A model generated the notes under the pieces. The model saw nothing but the letters and a program-made list of their open reading frames with translations. It was not told where the DNA came from and made no database searches. Positions 24,746 to 34,968 of a stretch of DNA of 64,000 nt are shown in pieces. How positions within the stretch are numbered: position 1 is the stretch's first letter; each line of letters starts with the position of its first letter. The translations under genes and the position numbers were made by a program. Source of the DNA: Competibacter_A sp002352125 (GTDB taxonomy: Bacteria; Pseudomonadota; Gammaproteobacteria; Competibacterales; Competibacteraceae); the NCBI GenBank assembly GCA_035441325.1, contig DAOROA010000027.1, positions 1-64,000 of the forward strand, read 5' to 3'.

Positions 24746-26704
24746 TCATACCGCTCGGGTATCGATCGTAGAAAGCGCTGGCATCGCCAAACCCCAATCC
24801 ACCAGTTGTCGGATCACGCCATCGGCATCCAGCCCGGACTCGGCCAGCAGTTCACCGCGCTCGCCTTGCTCCACGAAACGATCCGGCAGCCCGATGTTGC
24901 GCACCGGAACTTGAATTCCCCGCGCCGCCAGACATTCGTTCACCGCGCTACCGGCGCCGCCGGCTATCACGTTCTCCTCCAGCGTGACCAGCCAGCGGTG
25001 CTCGGCGGCCAACTGCACTACGGTCGCTTCGTCCAGCGGCTTGACGAAGCGCATGTTCACCACCGTGGCATCCAGCCGTTGCGCCACCACCTCGGCGACC
25101 TCGACCATGCTGCCGAACGCCAACAGCGCCAGTTCCCGGCCCCGCCGGCGAATCTCCGCCTTACCCACCGGCAACGCCCGCATATCCCGCTCCGGCGCTA
25201 CCCCGGAACCCTTGCCGCGCGGGTAGCGCACCGCCGCCGGCTGGTTCAACCGAAAGCCGGTATAAAGCATCTGCCGGCATTCGTTTTCGTCGGCCGGCGC
25301 CATCACCACCATATTGGGGATGCAGCGCAGAAAGCTGTAATCGAAACTGCCGGCATGGGTCGGCCCGTCCGGCCCGACCAGGCCGGCGCGATCGATGGCG
25401 AGCAGCACCGGCAGATTTTGCAGGGCGACATCGTGGATCAGTTGATCGTAGGCGCGCTGCAAAAAGGTGGAATAGATCGCCACCACCGGCTTGAACCCAT
25501 CGCAGGCCAGGCCGGCGGCCAGCGTGACCGCGTGTTGCTCGGCGATGGCCACGTCGAAATAGCGGTCCGGAAATCGCTCGGAAAACTCCACCAATCCGGA
25601 GCCTTCGCGCATCGCCGGGGTAATGCCGATCAACCGCTCGTCCTGCTCGGCCATATCGCACAGCCATTCGCCAAACACTTGGGTGTAGGTCGGCCTGCCG
25701 CCGGGTTTGGCCGGCTTGAGACCGCAGCGTGGATCGAACGAGCCGACACCGTGATAGCCGACCGGCTCCTCTTCGGCCAATTTGTAGCCTTTACCTTTGC
25801 GGGTCACGACGTGCAGCAGACGCGGCCCCTTCAGCGCCCGCAGGTTGCGCAGGGTCGGAACCAAAGTCGGCAAATCGTGCCCATCCACCGGCCCGAAGTA
25901 GTTAAAACCCAATTCCTCGAACAGCGTACCGCCTGGCGCGAACAGGCCTTTGACGTGCTCTTCGGCGCGGCGGGCCACTTCCAGCATCGGCGGCACATGG
26001 CTAAGCACTTTTTTGCCACCTTCCCGGACGCTGGAAAAAAACCGCCCCGATAGCAGTTTAGTCAGATGGGCCGACAACGCGCCCACGTTCGGCGAAATGG
26101 ACATCTCGTTGTCGTTGAGCACCACCAGCATATCGCTTTTGAGGTGACCGGCATGATTGAGCGCCTCGAACGCCATGCCGGCGGTCATGGCGCCATCGCC
26201 GATCACCGCCACGATCTTGCGGTCGCTGCCGGCTCGCTCGGCGGCGATGGCCATACCTAACGCAGCGCTGAGCGAGGTGCTGGAATGGCCGACGCCAAAC
26301 GTGTCGTAACTGCTCTCGCAACGCTTGGGAAAGCCGGCGATGCCGTCTTTGCGGCGTAGCGTTTCCATGCGAGTGCGGCGGCCGGTCAGAATCTTGTGCG
26401 GATAGGTCTGATGACCCACGTCCCAAACCAGCCGATCTTCGGGGGTGTCGAACACGTAATGCAGCGCGATGGTCAGCTCGACGGCACCGAGGTTGGCAGC
26501 GAAATGCCCGCCGGTTTTGGCTACCGTCTGGATCAAAAACTCGCGCAGTTCGCAAGCCAAGGCCGGCAACCGCGCCTCCGGTAGCAAGCGGAGGTCCAAT
26601 GGCGTATCAATCTGTTCCAACAGCGAAAAGGCGGTTCCGGTCGTCATCTCGGCAAGGTCCGTACCGGTTAGCGGCGTGGTGAGGGGGTGAGTGATGGATA
26701 TCAT
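24746..26704 (-). CDS. dxs: 1-deoxy-D-xylulose-5-phosphate synthase
   Basis: A 652-residue thiamine-diphosphate enzyme that joins pyruvate and glyceraldehyde 3-phosphate, the entry to the MEP isoprenoid pathway. Seen are GHFAANLGAVELT, the TPP motif GDGAMT...LNDNEMS, and the C-terminal transketolase part with GPDGPTHAG. The first 19 residues before MTTGTAF are extra compared with many homologues, so an internal ATG at 26647 is possible. It lies 36 bases after ispA and is in one operon with it and xseB. Confidence 0.96.
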   Translation of the reverse strand: MISITHPLTTPLTGTDLAEMTTGTAFSLLEQIDTPLDLRLLPEARLPALACELREFLIQTVAKTGGHFAANLGAVELTIALHYVFDTPEDRLVWDVGHQTYPHKILTGRRTRMETLRRKDGIAGFPKRCESSYDTFGVGHSSTSLSAALGMAIAAERAGSDRKIVAVIGDGAMTAGMAFEALNHAGHLKSDMLVVLNDNEMSISPNVGALSAHLTKLLSGRFFSSVREGGKKVLSHVPPMLEVARRAEEHVKGLFAPGGTLFEELGFNYFGPVDGHDLPTLVPTLRNLRALKGPRLLHVVTRKGKGYKLAEEEPVGYHGVGSFDPRCGLKPAKPGGRPTYTQVFGEWLCDMAEQDERLIGITPAMREGSGLVEFSERFPDRYFDVAIAEQHAVTLAAGLACDGFKPVVAIYSTFLQRAYDQLIHDVALQNLPVLLAIDRAGLVGPDGPTHAGSFDYSFLRCIPNMVVMAPADENECRQMLYTGFRLNQPAAVRYPRGKGSGVAPERDMRALPVGKAEIRRRGRELALLAFGSMVEVAEVVAQRLDATVVNMRFVKPLDEATVVQLAAEHRWLVTLEENVIAGGAGSAVNECLAARGIQVPVRNIGLPDRFVEQGERGELLAESGLDADGVIRQLVDWGLAMPALSTIDTRAV

Positions 26705-26740
26705 GGGGTTCTCGATCGGCCGACCGGCGATTCGCCGGTT

Positions 26741-27628
26741 TCAGTAGGCCCGCTCGACGATGTAGCCGGCGATCCAGCGCAACGGTTCGGCCTCGGATCC
26801 TAGCGGTTCCAGGCTCGCCAACGCCTCCCGATGCAGCGAACGGGCGTGCTCGCGGGCGCCGTCTAGCCCCAGCAATTCCGGATAGGTGGGTTTGTTGAGC
26901 GCCCGATCCGCTCCCGTGGTTTTGCCTAGGGTCGCCGCATCGCCGATCACGTCGAGGATATCGTCGTGGATTTGAAAAGCCAGACCGATGCATTTGGCGT
27001 AACGATCCAATCGCTCCAGCGTCGCCGGTTCCACCCCCGGCTGGCTCAGCGCGCCCAGCAACACGCTGGCGCGGATCAGAGCGCCGGTCTTGTGGATGTG
27101 CATGTTCTCTAGCTCGGCCAAGGTCAACTCCTGGCCGACTGCCGCCAGATCGATGGCCTGACCGCCGACCATGCCACGCGAACCGGCGGCCTGCGCCAAC
27201 AAGCCCACCATTCGCAGCCGGACGGCCGGATCCGACGCCATCGCCGGATCTTGGCTGAGCACCTGAAACGCCAGCGCTTGCAAGGCGTCGCCGGCCAAGA
27301 TCGCCAGCGCCTCGCCGAATGCTTTGTGGCAGGTGGGTTGGCCGTGGCGAAGGTCGTCGTCGTCCATCGCTGGCAGATCGTCGTGGATCAGGGAATAGGC
27401 GTGGACGAATTCCACCGCGCAGGCGGGACCATCCAGAGGCTCCAGCCCGGCTCCGACCGCCGCACCGGCCGAATAAACCAGCACCGGCCGAATGCGCTTG
27501 CCGCCACCCAGCACCGCGTAGCGCATGGCTCGGTGCAAATCGCTGGGATGGAGGTCGGCGGCGGGCAACCGCTTGTCGAGCGCCTGTTCGATACGAGCTC
27601 GATACTGCTTGATCGCTTCCTCAATCAT
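26741..27628 (-). CDS. ispA: Farnesyl diphosphate synthase (polyprenyl synthetase)
   Basis: A 295-residue all-helical prenyltransferase. The first aspartate-rich motif DDLPAMDDDD and the second DDILD are present, with GGGKRIRP near the start. It condenses IPP with DMAPP and GPP to give farnesyl diphosphate. The ATG at 27628 is used; a TTG three codons earlier overlaps the xseB stop as TTGA. The order xseB-ispA-dxs matches that of many gammaproteobacteria. Confidence 0.95.
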   Translation of the reverse strand: MIEEAIKQYRARIEQALDKRLPAADLHPSDLHRAMRYAVLGGGKRIRPVLVYSAGAAVGAGLEPLDGPACAVEFVHAYSLIHDDLPAMDDDDLRHGQPTCHKAFGEALAILAGDALQALAFQVLSQDPAMASDPAVRLRMVGLLAQAAGSRGMVGGQAIDLAAVGQELTLAELENMHIHKTGALIRASVLLGALSQPGVEPATLERLDRYAKCIGLAFQIHDDILDVIGDAATLGKTTGADRALNKPTYPELLGLDGAREHARSLHREALASLEPLGSEAEPLRWIAGYIVERAY

Positions 27629-27633
27629 GACCG

Positions 27634-27879
27634 TCAACCCGCCGAGTCGCCGAACGGCAGAATTTCCGGTTCGCCGTTCCGTTCCGTCAGTTGGGCTACT
27701 CTTCGCTCGGCCGCTTGCAGGGCGTTCTGACAGGTTCGCACTAGGCCCACACCGTGCTCGAACCGCTGCAGTGCTTCTTCCAGAGTCAGTTCGCCTTGTT
27801 CGAGCTGCCCGACCAGACTTTCCAAGTCTGCCAAAGCGGCTTCAAAAGAAATAGGAGGATGCTGCTTCTTGACTGTCAT
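27634..27879 (-). CDS. xseB: Exodeoxyribonuclease VII small subunit
   Basis: An 81-residue protein with the XseB core FEAALADLESLVGQLEQGEL and the following EEALQRFEHGVGLVRTCQ helix. It forms a complex with XseA that degrades single-stranded DNA. The stop meets the ispA start region, and the gene leads the xseB-ispA-dxs operon. Confidence 0.95.
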   Translation of the reverse strand: MTVKKQHPPISFEAALADLESLVGQLEQGELTLEEALQRFEHGVGLVRTCQNALQAAERRVAQLTERNGEPEILPFGDSAG

Positions 27880-28053
27880 TCCCGTCCGTCCGTTTTAGGT
27901 GAACGTTTACGTTACCTTGCAGGCGGCGAACGGTCAATTTTATGGCTGGACCAAGAATACAGAGCAGGAGCCTAACCTTGGCTGTCGCTCCCCCAACTTA
28001 ACGACCGCCCGTAGAGATGAGGGAATCGCTCCACCGCCGGTCGGGTCCGGATG

Positions 28054-28542
28054 TCACGCTATCGGATCGGCGATTTTGCCGACGGTGGCTGCTTCGGCGG
28101 ATTTGACGGCACGCTTCTTCTTGGTCTTGGTTTCCGGCCCGGTCGCTTTGGCTAATTTCCGGACGTTCCGGCCGAGCAAATCGACTTGCTCGAACAGTTG
28201 CCGAATGTCGTCCCGAGTTGGCACTCCCAACCGGCACAATGCACGGGCGACTCGCGTCTGGAACACTTCTTCGAGCTTGTTCCACGCACCGCTCGCCTTG
28301 TCTCGGATCTCGTCGGCTTTGTTTCGCACGACATCGATACCATCCTTCGCCCGTTCGGCTTTCTCCCCGGTAATCTTTTTCATCCGTGCATCCACCGCCC
28401 GACCTTCCTGAACCAGCGTCTCGAAAAACTTGCCGCCTTCTTCTTGGGTTTTAGCGAAAGCGCCCAGCCCCGCCAACCAGATTTGGCGCGCGCGGTCTCG
28501 GGCATTATCGGCGAGTTGCTTTTCAAACAAGTCGGCTTTCAT
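28054..28542 (-). CDS. Phasin, polyhydroxyalkanoate granule-associated protein
   Basis: A 162-residue, highly charged helical protein of the PhaI/PhaF-type phasin family. The core RQIWLAGLGAFAKTQEEGGKFF is diagnostic, followed by long amphipathic helix repeats (to about 120) and a Lys/Ala-rich tail that may bind DNA or acidic partners. Phasins coat PHA granules. No other PHA gene is in the window. It stands alone between xseB and hslR. Confidence 0.9.
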   Translation of the reverse strand: MKADLFEKQLADNARDRARQIWLAGLGAFAKTQEEGGKFFETLVQEGRAVDARMKKITGEKAERAKDGIDVVRNKADEIRDKASGAWNKLEEVFQTRVARALCRLGVPTRDDIRQLFEQVDLLGRNVRKLAKATGPETKTKKKRAVKSAEAATVGKIADPIA

Positions 28543-28736
28543 GACTGACGCTCCACTGTATGATCGCGCGAGATTGGCTCGTGCTTTCCGAATTTCTAAT
28601 TCCAGCTCTCCCGCACCAAAAGCGGCCCGGGAAACCTTGCTTAATTCAAAACGCTAGCAAACAAAATTAGAGCACGCATACTAGCCGACGGACAGCGAGA
28701 CATTTTGACGGTGATCGGGAGCCAATCCCAAAGACG

Positions 28737-29147
28737 TTATTCGTTTCCTTCGTCCCGGCCGGTAAAGCGGACGATGCGCCGGCGATCCTGCTTGGTGGGA
28801 CGGCCAGCGGGTCGCCAAAAAGCGAGACGCTGCAAGCGGCGCTGTTCGCCGAGTTCCTCGCGTCGCCGCATGCTTTCGGCGGTTTCCTCGTAAAGCAAGG
28901 CGGCCTCCTTGGCGGGACCGCGCCGGTCGCTCAGCGCCTTCACCGCGACGATGCACTCGTCGAAGCCGCGCTGGACACGCAAGATTTCGCCGACGCGAAC
29001 GGCGTGGGAAGGTTTGGAACGTTGGCCACCGACATGGACCTTACCGCCGGCAACCGCTTCGGTCGCCAGAGTCCGCGTTTTGAAAAACCGCGCGGCCCAC
29101 AACCACTTATCGAGCCGGACCCGACCTTGCGCATCCGCGTCGCTCAT
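28737..29147 (-). CDS. hslR: Hsp15, ribosome-associated heat shock protein
   Basis: A 136-residue S4-domain RNA-binding protein. The S4 motif VRLDKWLWAARFFKTR is at about residues 10-25, followed by GGKVHVGGQRSKPSHAV. Hsp15 binds stalled 50S subunits carrying peptidyl-tRNA. The ATG at 29147 fits the family start; the longer frame adds a low-complexity alanine stretch. Confidence 0.92.
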   Translation of the reverse strand: MSDADAQGRVRLDKWLWAARFFKTRTLATEAVAGGKVHVGGQRSKPSHAVRVGEILRVQRGFDECIVAVKALSDRRGPAKEAALLYEETAESMRRREELGEQRRLQRLAFWRPAGRPTKQDRRRIVRFTGRDEGNE

Positions 29148-29216
29148 GGATCGGTCACCGCCCGCCGCAGCGGCCACAGAACTGGCCCTCGCTCGCATCC
29201 AGCGACGCTGGGAATG

Positions 29217-29495
29217 CTAGCGCTGTTGGCTATGGCGTTGTTCCTCGTCCGGCAGCGCGATGTTCAGCTCCAGAATTTCGTAGCCGCCTTCGCGATCCAG
29301 ATGCACTTTGACCTGGCTTTGGTCGATCGGCACATACTTGCGAACCACCTCCAGCAGTTCTTTTTTGAGCGCCGGCAGATAGTCGGGGCTGCTGCGACGG
29401 CTGCCCCGCTCGTGGGCTACGATGATCTGCAATCTTTCCTTGGCCAGCGCGGCCGACTTGCTCGGGGGCGAACGGAAATAGTCGAACAGGCCCAT
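29217..29495 (-). CDS. minE: Cell division topological specificity factor MinE
   Basis: A 92-residue protein. The N-terminal membrane-targeting MGLFDYFR, the anti-MinCD segment AKERLQIIVAHER and the C-terminal dimerisation domain are all present. It stimulates the MinD ATPase to drive pole-to-pole oscillation. It follows minD after 3 bases. Confidence 0.97.
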   Translation of the reverse strand: MGLFDYFRSPPSKSAALAKERLQIIVAHERGSRRSSPDYLPALKKELLEVVRKYVPIDQSQVKVHLDREGGYEILELNIALPDEEQRHSQQR

Positions 29496-29498
29496 GCC

Positions 29499-30311
<813 letters not shown>

Positions 30312-30381
30312 GCTGCTATCCCACCAGAGTTGAGTTAACAATAAATCGAACAGCTCTCCCTGCCTCGCCGCATCCGGCGGA

Positions 30382-31101
30382 TCAGCGAGTCAAATGTTCG
30401 ATGATCAATCGGTCTTCTGCCAAGTAAATTTGCACGGCCTTGCCCCGGTCGGCCGGATCGATCTGCTCGCTGATCCGATAGCGGCCGGCGATCGAGATCA
30501 GTTCCGCTTCGAGGCTCTGGCAGAAAATTCGCGTTTCCAGATCGCCCTTGACTCCCGCCAGCGCCCGCCCGCGCAACACTCCATAAATGTGAACGTTACC
30601 GTCGGCGATGACTTCGGCGCCGGCGCTGACCGCGCCCAGCACGATCAAATCGCCGTCCGGAGCATAAATTTGCTGGCCCGAGCGAACCGGATGGTTGACG
30701 ATCCGGCTGTGCGCCGGTACCGATTCGACCCGTTCAGGTTTCTTGGTGGCCACTGCAGAACGGCTTTCGGGCAACATCGGCAAGCCGGCCAGGCGAGCGG
30801 CCGCTTGATGCTTCGGGCTGCCATTGCGGATTCCCACCGGTATCATGCCATGTCCCCGCAACAGCTCGTACAATCCCTTAAAATCCAAACCGTCCTTGAG
30901 TTCCACCATCCCTTCCAAGTCGATCACTACCGGCGTGTTATTGAAAAAGCTGGGAGCTTGCTTGATTTTTTCTGCTAGGTGTCGCTCGATAGCCGCCCGA
31001 TCCAGCCGGAAGAGGTGCAGAACGGTCAAAGTGAACAGGCTGCCCTTGAATTCAAAGGGCAGGGAATCTTCGCTCGCGAGATGAGGAGATCGCAACAGCA
31101 T
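30382..31101 (-). CDS. minC: Septum site-determining protein MinC
   Basis: A 239-residue inhibitor of FtsZ assembly. The N-terminal MinC_N domain (about 10-105) is followed by a variable linker and the C-terminal beta-helix (about 130-235) with HNP-type HPVRSGQQIYAPDGDLIVLG and GNVHIYGVLRGRALAG. It is activated by MinD at the poles. Confidence 0.96.
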   Translation of the reverse strand: MLLRSPHLASEDSLPFEFKGSLFTLTVLHLFRLDRAAIERHLAEKIKQAPSFFNNTPVVIDLEGMVELKDGLDFKGLYELLRGHGMIPVGIRNGSPKHQAAARLAGLPMLPESRSAVATKKPERVESVPAHSRIVNHPVRSGQQIYAPDGDLIVLGAVSAGAEVIADGNVHIYGVLRGRALAGVKGDLETRIFCQSLEAELISIAGRYRISEQIDPADRGKAVQIYLAEDRLIIEHLTR

Positions 31102-31209
31102 AACGGTGTGAGATACCTCGGACTGAACGCTTGATTGCCAGCGTTATTCTACACGTCAACCATCGCGGAGGAACATGCTTGCGGCCCGGGCGATCCCGGC
31201 CGGATTCGA

Positions 31210-31689
31210 TCAGTGATCGCAACCATGCGCGTGAACGTGTCCATGAGACAGCTCCTGCTCCGTCGCATCTCGCACTTCCAGCACTTCGACCTCGAAATTG
31301 AGGTTTTTGCCAGCCATCGGATGGTTGGCATCCAACACCACGCCTTGGTCGTTCACTTCCGCCACCGTAAACAGCAGAACGCCGTGCTCGTTTTCACCCT
31401 GAACCTGCATCCCGACCCGGATATCCTCGCCCGGAGGAAACTGTCCGCGCGGTACTTCGAACACCGCTTTGGGGTCGTAGTCGCCGTAGCCATCGGTAGG
31501 CATCACCCGAACGGTCGAGCGGAATCCGGCTTCGCTACCCTCCAGTCCCTTCTCCAAACCTCGAACGATGTTGCCGTAACCGTGCAGATAAGCGAACGGT
31601 TCGCGTCCCCGACTGGAATCCAACAACACGCCGTGGTCGTCCGTCAGCGTATAGTGAAGGGATACGACCTTGCCGTTGACTGCTTTCAT
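31210..31689 (-). CDS. slyD: FKBP-type peptidyl-prolyl isomerase SlyD
   Basis: A 159-residue cytoplasmic prolyl isomerase and chaperone. The FKBP part with the inserted IF domain (about 70-125) is clear (YLHGYGNIVRGLEKGLEG; GENEHGVL). A short His-rich tail HGHVHAHGCDH binds nickel, so a role in metal delivery is likely. It is separate from the min operon by about 110 bases. Confidence 0.93.
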   Translation of the reverse strand: MKAVNGKVVSLHYTLTDDHGVLLDSSRGREPFAYLHGYGNIVRGLEKGLEGSEAGFRSTVRVMPTDGYGDYDPKAVFEVPRGQFPPGEDIRVGMQVQGENEHGVLLFTVAEVNDQGVVLDANHPMAGKNLNFEVEVLEVRDATEQELSHGHVHAHGCDH

Positions 31690-31885
31690 CGGAGCTCCTG
31701 TTCGTTAGATAAGGTTTTACTATAGACCATCCTTCGTGCATCCGCCGCAAAAACCGCGCGGACCGCTCCGGGCGAGCGATGCCCAAGGCCCTGTTTTCTC
31801 GTGCGCAACCAGCTATCTTTAAATGCGTCAATCGTCTCCGCTCGCCGGTGCCGTCATCGATCCTACTCGCGGAGGAACAGTCGTC

Positions 31886-32419
31886 GTGCATGTCTTGCCC
31901 TACGCCCACCGGGCCATTTTCCTGTTCTCGCTTCTGGCCGGTTTATCCTGGCTGAGCGGTTGCGCCACGCCCCCGGCATCCCCGCGCGGCGATCACGCCG
32001 CAGCGCGCCAGCGCATCCTTGCTACCGCCGAACGCTTGATCGGCACGCCATATCTGCTGGGCGGAGAATCGCCTGGCGGCGTGGATTGCAGTGGTTTGGT
32101 CCAGTACGCCTACTGGCAAGCCGGCATTCGAGTACCGCGCACCACAGCGGCCCAGCTTCGGGCCGGACAACCGCAACGCCGGGTTCTGCCGGGCGATTTA
32201 CTGTTTTTTCACGGCGGCGACGGCGCGGTTTCGCACGTCGGCATTTACGCTGGCAAGGGCCAGATGATCCACGCTTCTTCGGGCACCGGCCGGGTTCTCA
32301 AGACCAATCTGAGCCGACGCTATTGGCAACAACACCTGATCGGGGGAGCGACTTTTCTGGGTGAGGCGACCGCACCGGCGGTCGGCCGCCGATTCGAAAA
32401 TAGTGGTTTTTCCGGTTAA
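31886..32419 (+). CDS. NlpC/P60 cell-wall peptidase lipoprotein
   Basis: A 177-residue lipoprotein. The signal peptide ends in a lipobox LSGC (Cys26). The NlpC/P60 domain has the catalytic Cys68 in GVDCSGL, His117 in SHVGIY and His129 in IHASS. It probably cleaves D-Glu-DAP type cross-links at the envelope. The GTG at 31886 has GGAGG 10 bases upstream and gives a normal lipoprotein signal; an ATG at 31823 would add 21 residues. Its TAA overlaps the stop of the converging amidotransferase. Confidence 0.9.
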   Translation: MHVLPYAHRAIFLFSLLAGLSWLSGCATPPASPRGDHAAARQRILATAERLIGTPYLLGGESPGGVDCSGLVQYAYWQAGIRVPRTTAAQLRAGQPQRRVLPGDLLFFHGGDGAVSHVGIYAGKGQMIHASSGTGRVLKTNLSRRYWQQHLIGGATFLGEATAPAVGRRFENSGFSG

Positions 32420-33195
32420 ACGCCGAATTCGGCCAGCCGTTCGCCAGCACCGAAAATCGCCAAGGTGCCGGGCTGCATGACCGTCCACGATTCGTTGTCG
32501 GTCAACGGCCGAGTCGCGATTACGGTCACGACATCGTTGGGAGTCGTTTCGGCCCGAAAATCCACCGTTATATCGGCATCCATCAAGCGGGCTTCGCCGA
32601 ACGGTGCCCGGCGGGTCAACCAGGACAATTGCGTGCCGCAATGGGCGTACAGGTAGCAGGCGTCGCTCAACAAAAAATTGAACACGCCCAGCCGGTTCAA
32701 TTCCAACGCCAACTCGCGGATGCAGCGCCACAAACCGGCCGGTCGGCGCGGCGCATCGGGAAAACGCTCGCGGATGTGGCCCAATAGCCAGCAAAAGGCA
32801 TGTTCGCTGTCGGTGGTACCGATCGGCCGGTAATAACCGAGCGGCAGCCGCTTGACGCCCCGCAGTTGCCCGTTGTGGGCGAACACCCAGTTTCGCCCCC
32901 ACAGTTCCCGGCCAAAGGGATGGGTGTTTTCCAGGCAAATCCGGCCCCGATTAGCTTGCCGGATATGGCTGACGATAATCGGGCTCTTGATGGCGTAACG
33001 CTGTACCAGCCGGGCGATTTCCGATTCGGCGCTCGGGGCGGGATCGTGAAAGGTCCGGCAACCGCGCCCTTCGTAGAAGGCGATGCCCCAACCGTCCCGG
33101 TGGGGTCCGGTTTTGCCACCGCGCTGCATCAGGCCGGTAAAGCTGAAACAAATGTCCGTGGGAATGTTGGCGCTCATCCCGAGCAGTTCGCACAT
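32416..33195 (-). CDS. Class II glutamine amidotransferase (YafJ-like)
   Basis: A 259-residue N-terminal nucleophile hydrolase. Cys2 (MCELLGMS) is the expected nucleophile after Met removal. Further family stretches are SHIRQANRG, NTHPF and FAHNGQL. It hydrolyses glutamine or a related amide; no synthetase domain is attached, so the acceptor is unknown. The ATG at 33195 is fixed by the Cys2 rule. It lies 20 bases after the metallo-hydrolase gene. Confidence 0.93.
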   Translation of the reverse strand: MCELLGMSANIPTDICFSFTGLMQRGGKTGPHRDGWGIAFYEGRGCRTFHDPAPSAESEIARLVQRYAIKSPIIVSHIRQANRGRICLENTHPFGRELWGRNWVFAHNGQLRGVKRLPLGYYRPIGTTDSEHAFCWLLGHIRERFPDAPRRPAGLWRCIRELALELNRLGVFNFLLSDACYLYAHCGTQLSWLTRRAPFGEARLMDADITVDFRAETTPNDVVTVIATRPLTDNESWTVMQPGTLAIFGAGERLAEFGV

Positions 33196-33215
33196 CGTCG
33201 CCGATCTCCGCCGGT

Positions 33216-33914
33216 TCAGCCCCAGCGCGGTCCGGGCGCCATGTCGAAACCGTAGCTGGGCATTCCGCGTTCGCGGCGCAGGTAATCCAAAAACGGATTG
33301 CCGCGAAGTTCCTCCTCCAGCGTGGTGACAGGACCGTGGCCGCTGCACACGATCAGATGTCCGGGCAATTCCATCAACCGCCGCAAGCTCTGCCACATCA
33401 ACTCAGGATCGCTGAGCGGAAAATCGGTGCGCCCGATGCTGCCGGCAAACAGCGTATCGCCCGAGAAAACATACTTGTCGTCGTAATAGCAACCCTGGCC
33501 CGGCGTATGGCCCGGCGTGGACAGGAAGCGAAACCGCCACTCGCCCACCTCGACGGTATCGCCGTCCTCGATGTACCGGTCGATTCGTCCGCACGGCCGG
33601 TCGAACGCCGCCATGCCGAACAGAAACGAACCCTGCTTTGGCAGCATGTCGAACAGTTGCCGCTCTAGCGCCGGAAGATAAGTAACGGCCTCAGGGAATT
33701 CCTGCTGCAAGTCGGTTAAGCCGCCGGCATGATCGAAATGGGCGTGGGTCAACAAAATCGCCCGCAGATCCGGGCGGGGTTCCATCTCGACGAGCGCGTT
33801 CGCCAAATCCGGCCCCTCGCCGGTATCGATCACCGCGCAAGCGCCGGTAGCGGGGTCTTCGAGCAGATAGGCGTTGACCTGGAATGCGCCCAAGGTGATG
33901 CAGCGGACTTTCAT
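33216..33914 (-). CDS. Metallo-beta-lactamase-fold hydrolase (glyoxalase II-like)
   Basis: A 232-residue enzyme with the metal motif THAHFDH (His57, His59, Asp61, His62), a downstream GHTPGQ and SGDTLF, and CSGHGP for the last ligand. It resembles the YcbL group of type II glyoxalases. It is smaller than GloB and lacks its C-terminal glutathione-binding domain, so another thioester may be the substrate. Start and stop of the neighbouring YcgN-like gene overlap in ATGA. Confidence 0.9.
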   Translation of the reverse strand: MKVRCITLGAFQVNAYLLEDPATGACAVIDTGEGPDLANALVEMEPRPDLRAILLTHAHFDHAGGLTDLQQEFPEAVTYLPALERQLFDMLPKQGSFLFGMAAFDRPCGRIDRYIEDGDTVEVGEWRFRFLSTPGHTPGQGCYYDDKYVFSGDTLFAGSIGRTDFPLSDPELMWQSLRRLMELPGHLIVCSGHGPVTTLEEELRGNPFLDYLRRERGMPSYGFDMAPGPRWG

Positions 33915-34348
33915 GATGGATACTCGATGATATGGTCTTCCAATCGCCGCGCTCGCCGTTCCGGCACAGCCCAGCCGCACACGCTCATGCCGGCCCGGCC
34001 CGTCGAACCGGCATCGCCGGTCCGCAGCGGATGCCAATCCGGCAGCGGCTTACCTTCCGCTCTCAGGCGATAGGCACAAGTCGGCGGCAACCAGTTCACT
34101 TGCCGGACCAAGCTGGGCGTCAACTGCACGCAGTCGGGCACCCAGCGGAAACGCTCGGCGTAGCGCGTACAGCGGGCCGTGGCAAGATTCAGCAGCTTGC
34201 ACGCGACGTTGGTGTGGAACAGTTCGCCCGTCTCCTCGTCCTCCAGCTTGTGCAGGCAGCATTTGCCACACCCATCGCACAACGCTTCCCATTCGGCTAG
34301 GGCCAACTCGGCGATGGGTTTGGTTTCCCAAAAAGGAGCAGCATTCAT
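33911..34348 (-). CDS. YcgN/UPF0260 family cysteine-cluster protein
   Basis: A 145-residue protein with CDGCGKCC (Cys24, 27, 30, 31) and further cysteines in NVACKLL, ARCTRY, PDCVQL and TCAYRL. These eight or more cysteines are typical of the YkgJ/YcgN family, thought to bind metal or Fe-S. The function is unknown. The ATG at 34348 matches the family start FWETKPI. It is translationally coupled to the metallo-hydrolase. Confidence 0.9.
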   Translation of the reverse strand: MNAAPFWETKPIAELALAEWEALCDGCGKCCLHKLEDEETGELFHTNVACKLLNLATARCTRYAERFRWVPDCVQLTPSLVRQVNWLPPTCAYRLRAEGKPLPDWHPLRTGDAGSTGRAGMSVCGWAVPERRARRLEDHIIEYPS

Positions 34349-34404
34349 GGCGAGCGGGGAAAGAGGAAAACAAGGGATGCCGGATCGCATCCCGATAGCC
34401 GCGA

Positions 34405-34836
34405 TCAGGTCGTGATGTATTCGCGCAGCACCTTGGCTTCGAAGGCGGTTTCCTCCAGCTTGGCCTTCACCAAATCGCCGATGGAGACTACGCCCACCAT
34501 TTTGCCATCATCGACCACCGGCAGGTGGCGGAACCGTTTGACGGTCATGATGGCGAGCACTTCGCTGACGGTATCGCTCGGCTTGCCGATGGTCATCTCG
34601 GTGGTCATCCAATCCTTGACCAACATGGTTTCGAAATCGCTCTCGCCTTCGGCATACAACCGTATCATATCGCGTTCGGTCAGGATGCCGATCGGTTCGC
34701 CGCCAGGACCTTGCACCATCACCGAACCAACGCGATGCTGGTTCATGGTCCGAATCGCCGATGCTACGGTGCTGGCCTCGGGCACGATTACCGGTAGGCC
34801 TCCCTTGTTTTTCAAAATTTCCTTCAACTGCATCAT
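34405..34836 (-). CDS. Protein with two CBS domains
   Basis: A 143-residue protein that is essentially one Bateman module: CBS1 about residues 10-65 (VASAIRTMNQHRVGSVMVQ...GILTERDMIRL) and CBS2 about 75-130 (VSEVLAIMTVKRFRHLPVV). Such proteins bind adenine nucleotides and regulate partners. Its partner is not evident from the neighbours. Confidence 0.92.
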   Translation of the reverse strand: MMQLKEILKNKGGLPVIVPEASTVASAIRTMNQHRVGSVMVQGPGGEPIGILTERDMIRLYAEGESDFETMLVKDWMTTEMTIGKPSDTVSEVLAIMTVKRFRHLPVVDDGKMVGVVSIGDLVKAKLEETAFEAKVLREYITT

Positions 34837-34968
34837 GGATAGGTCCTCTCTAATCAGTTCGTCAAGATGAATGAACGGTAATTATTTATCAAACTGGTCG
34901 GTTTTAGCTACCGGCGTGGCGCGGAGAAGTCGCCGACTTCTTCCTCCGGAAACCATCCGGTAAGGCGT

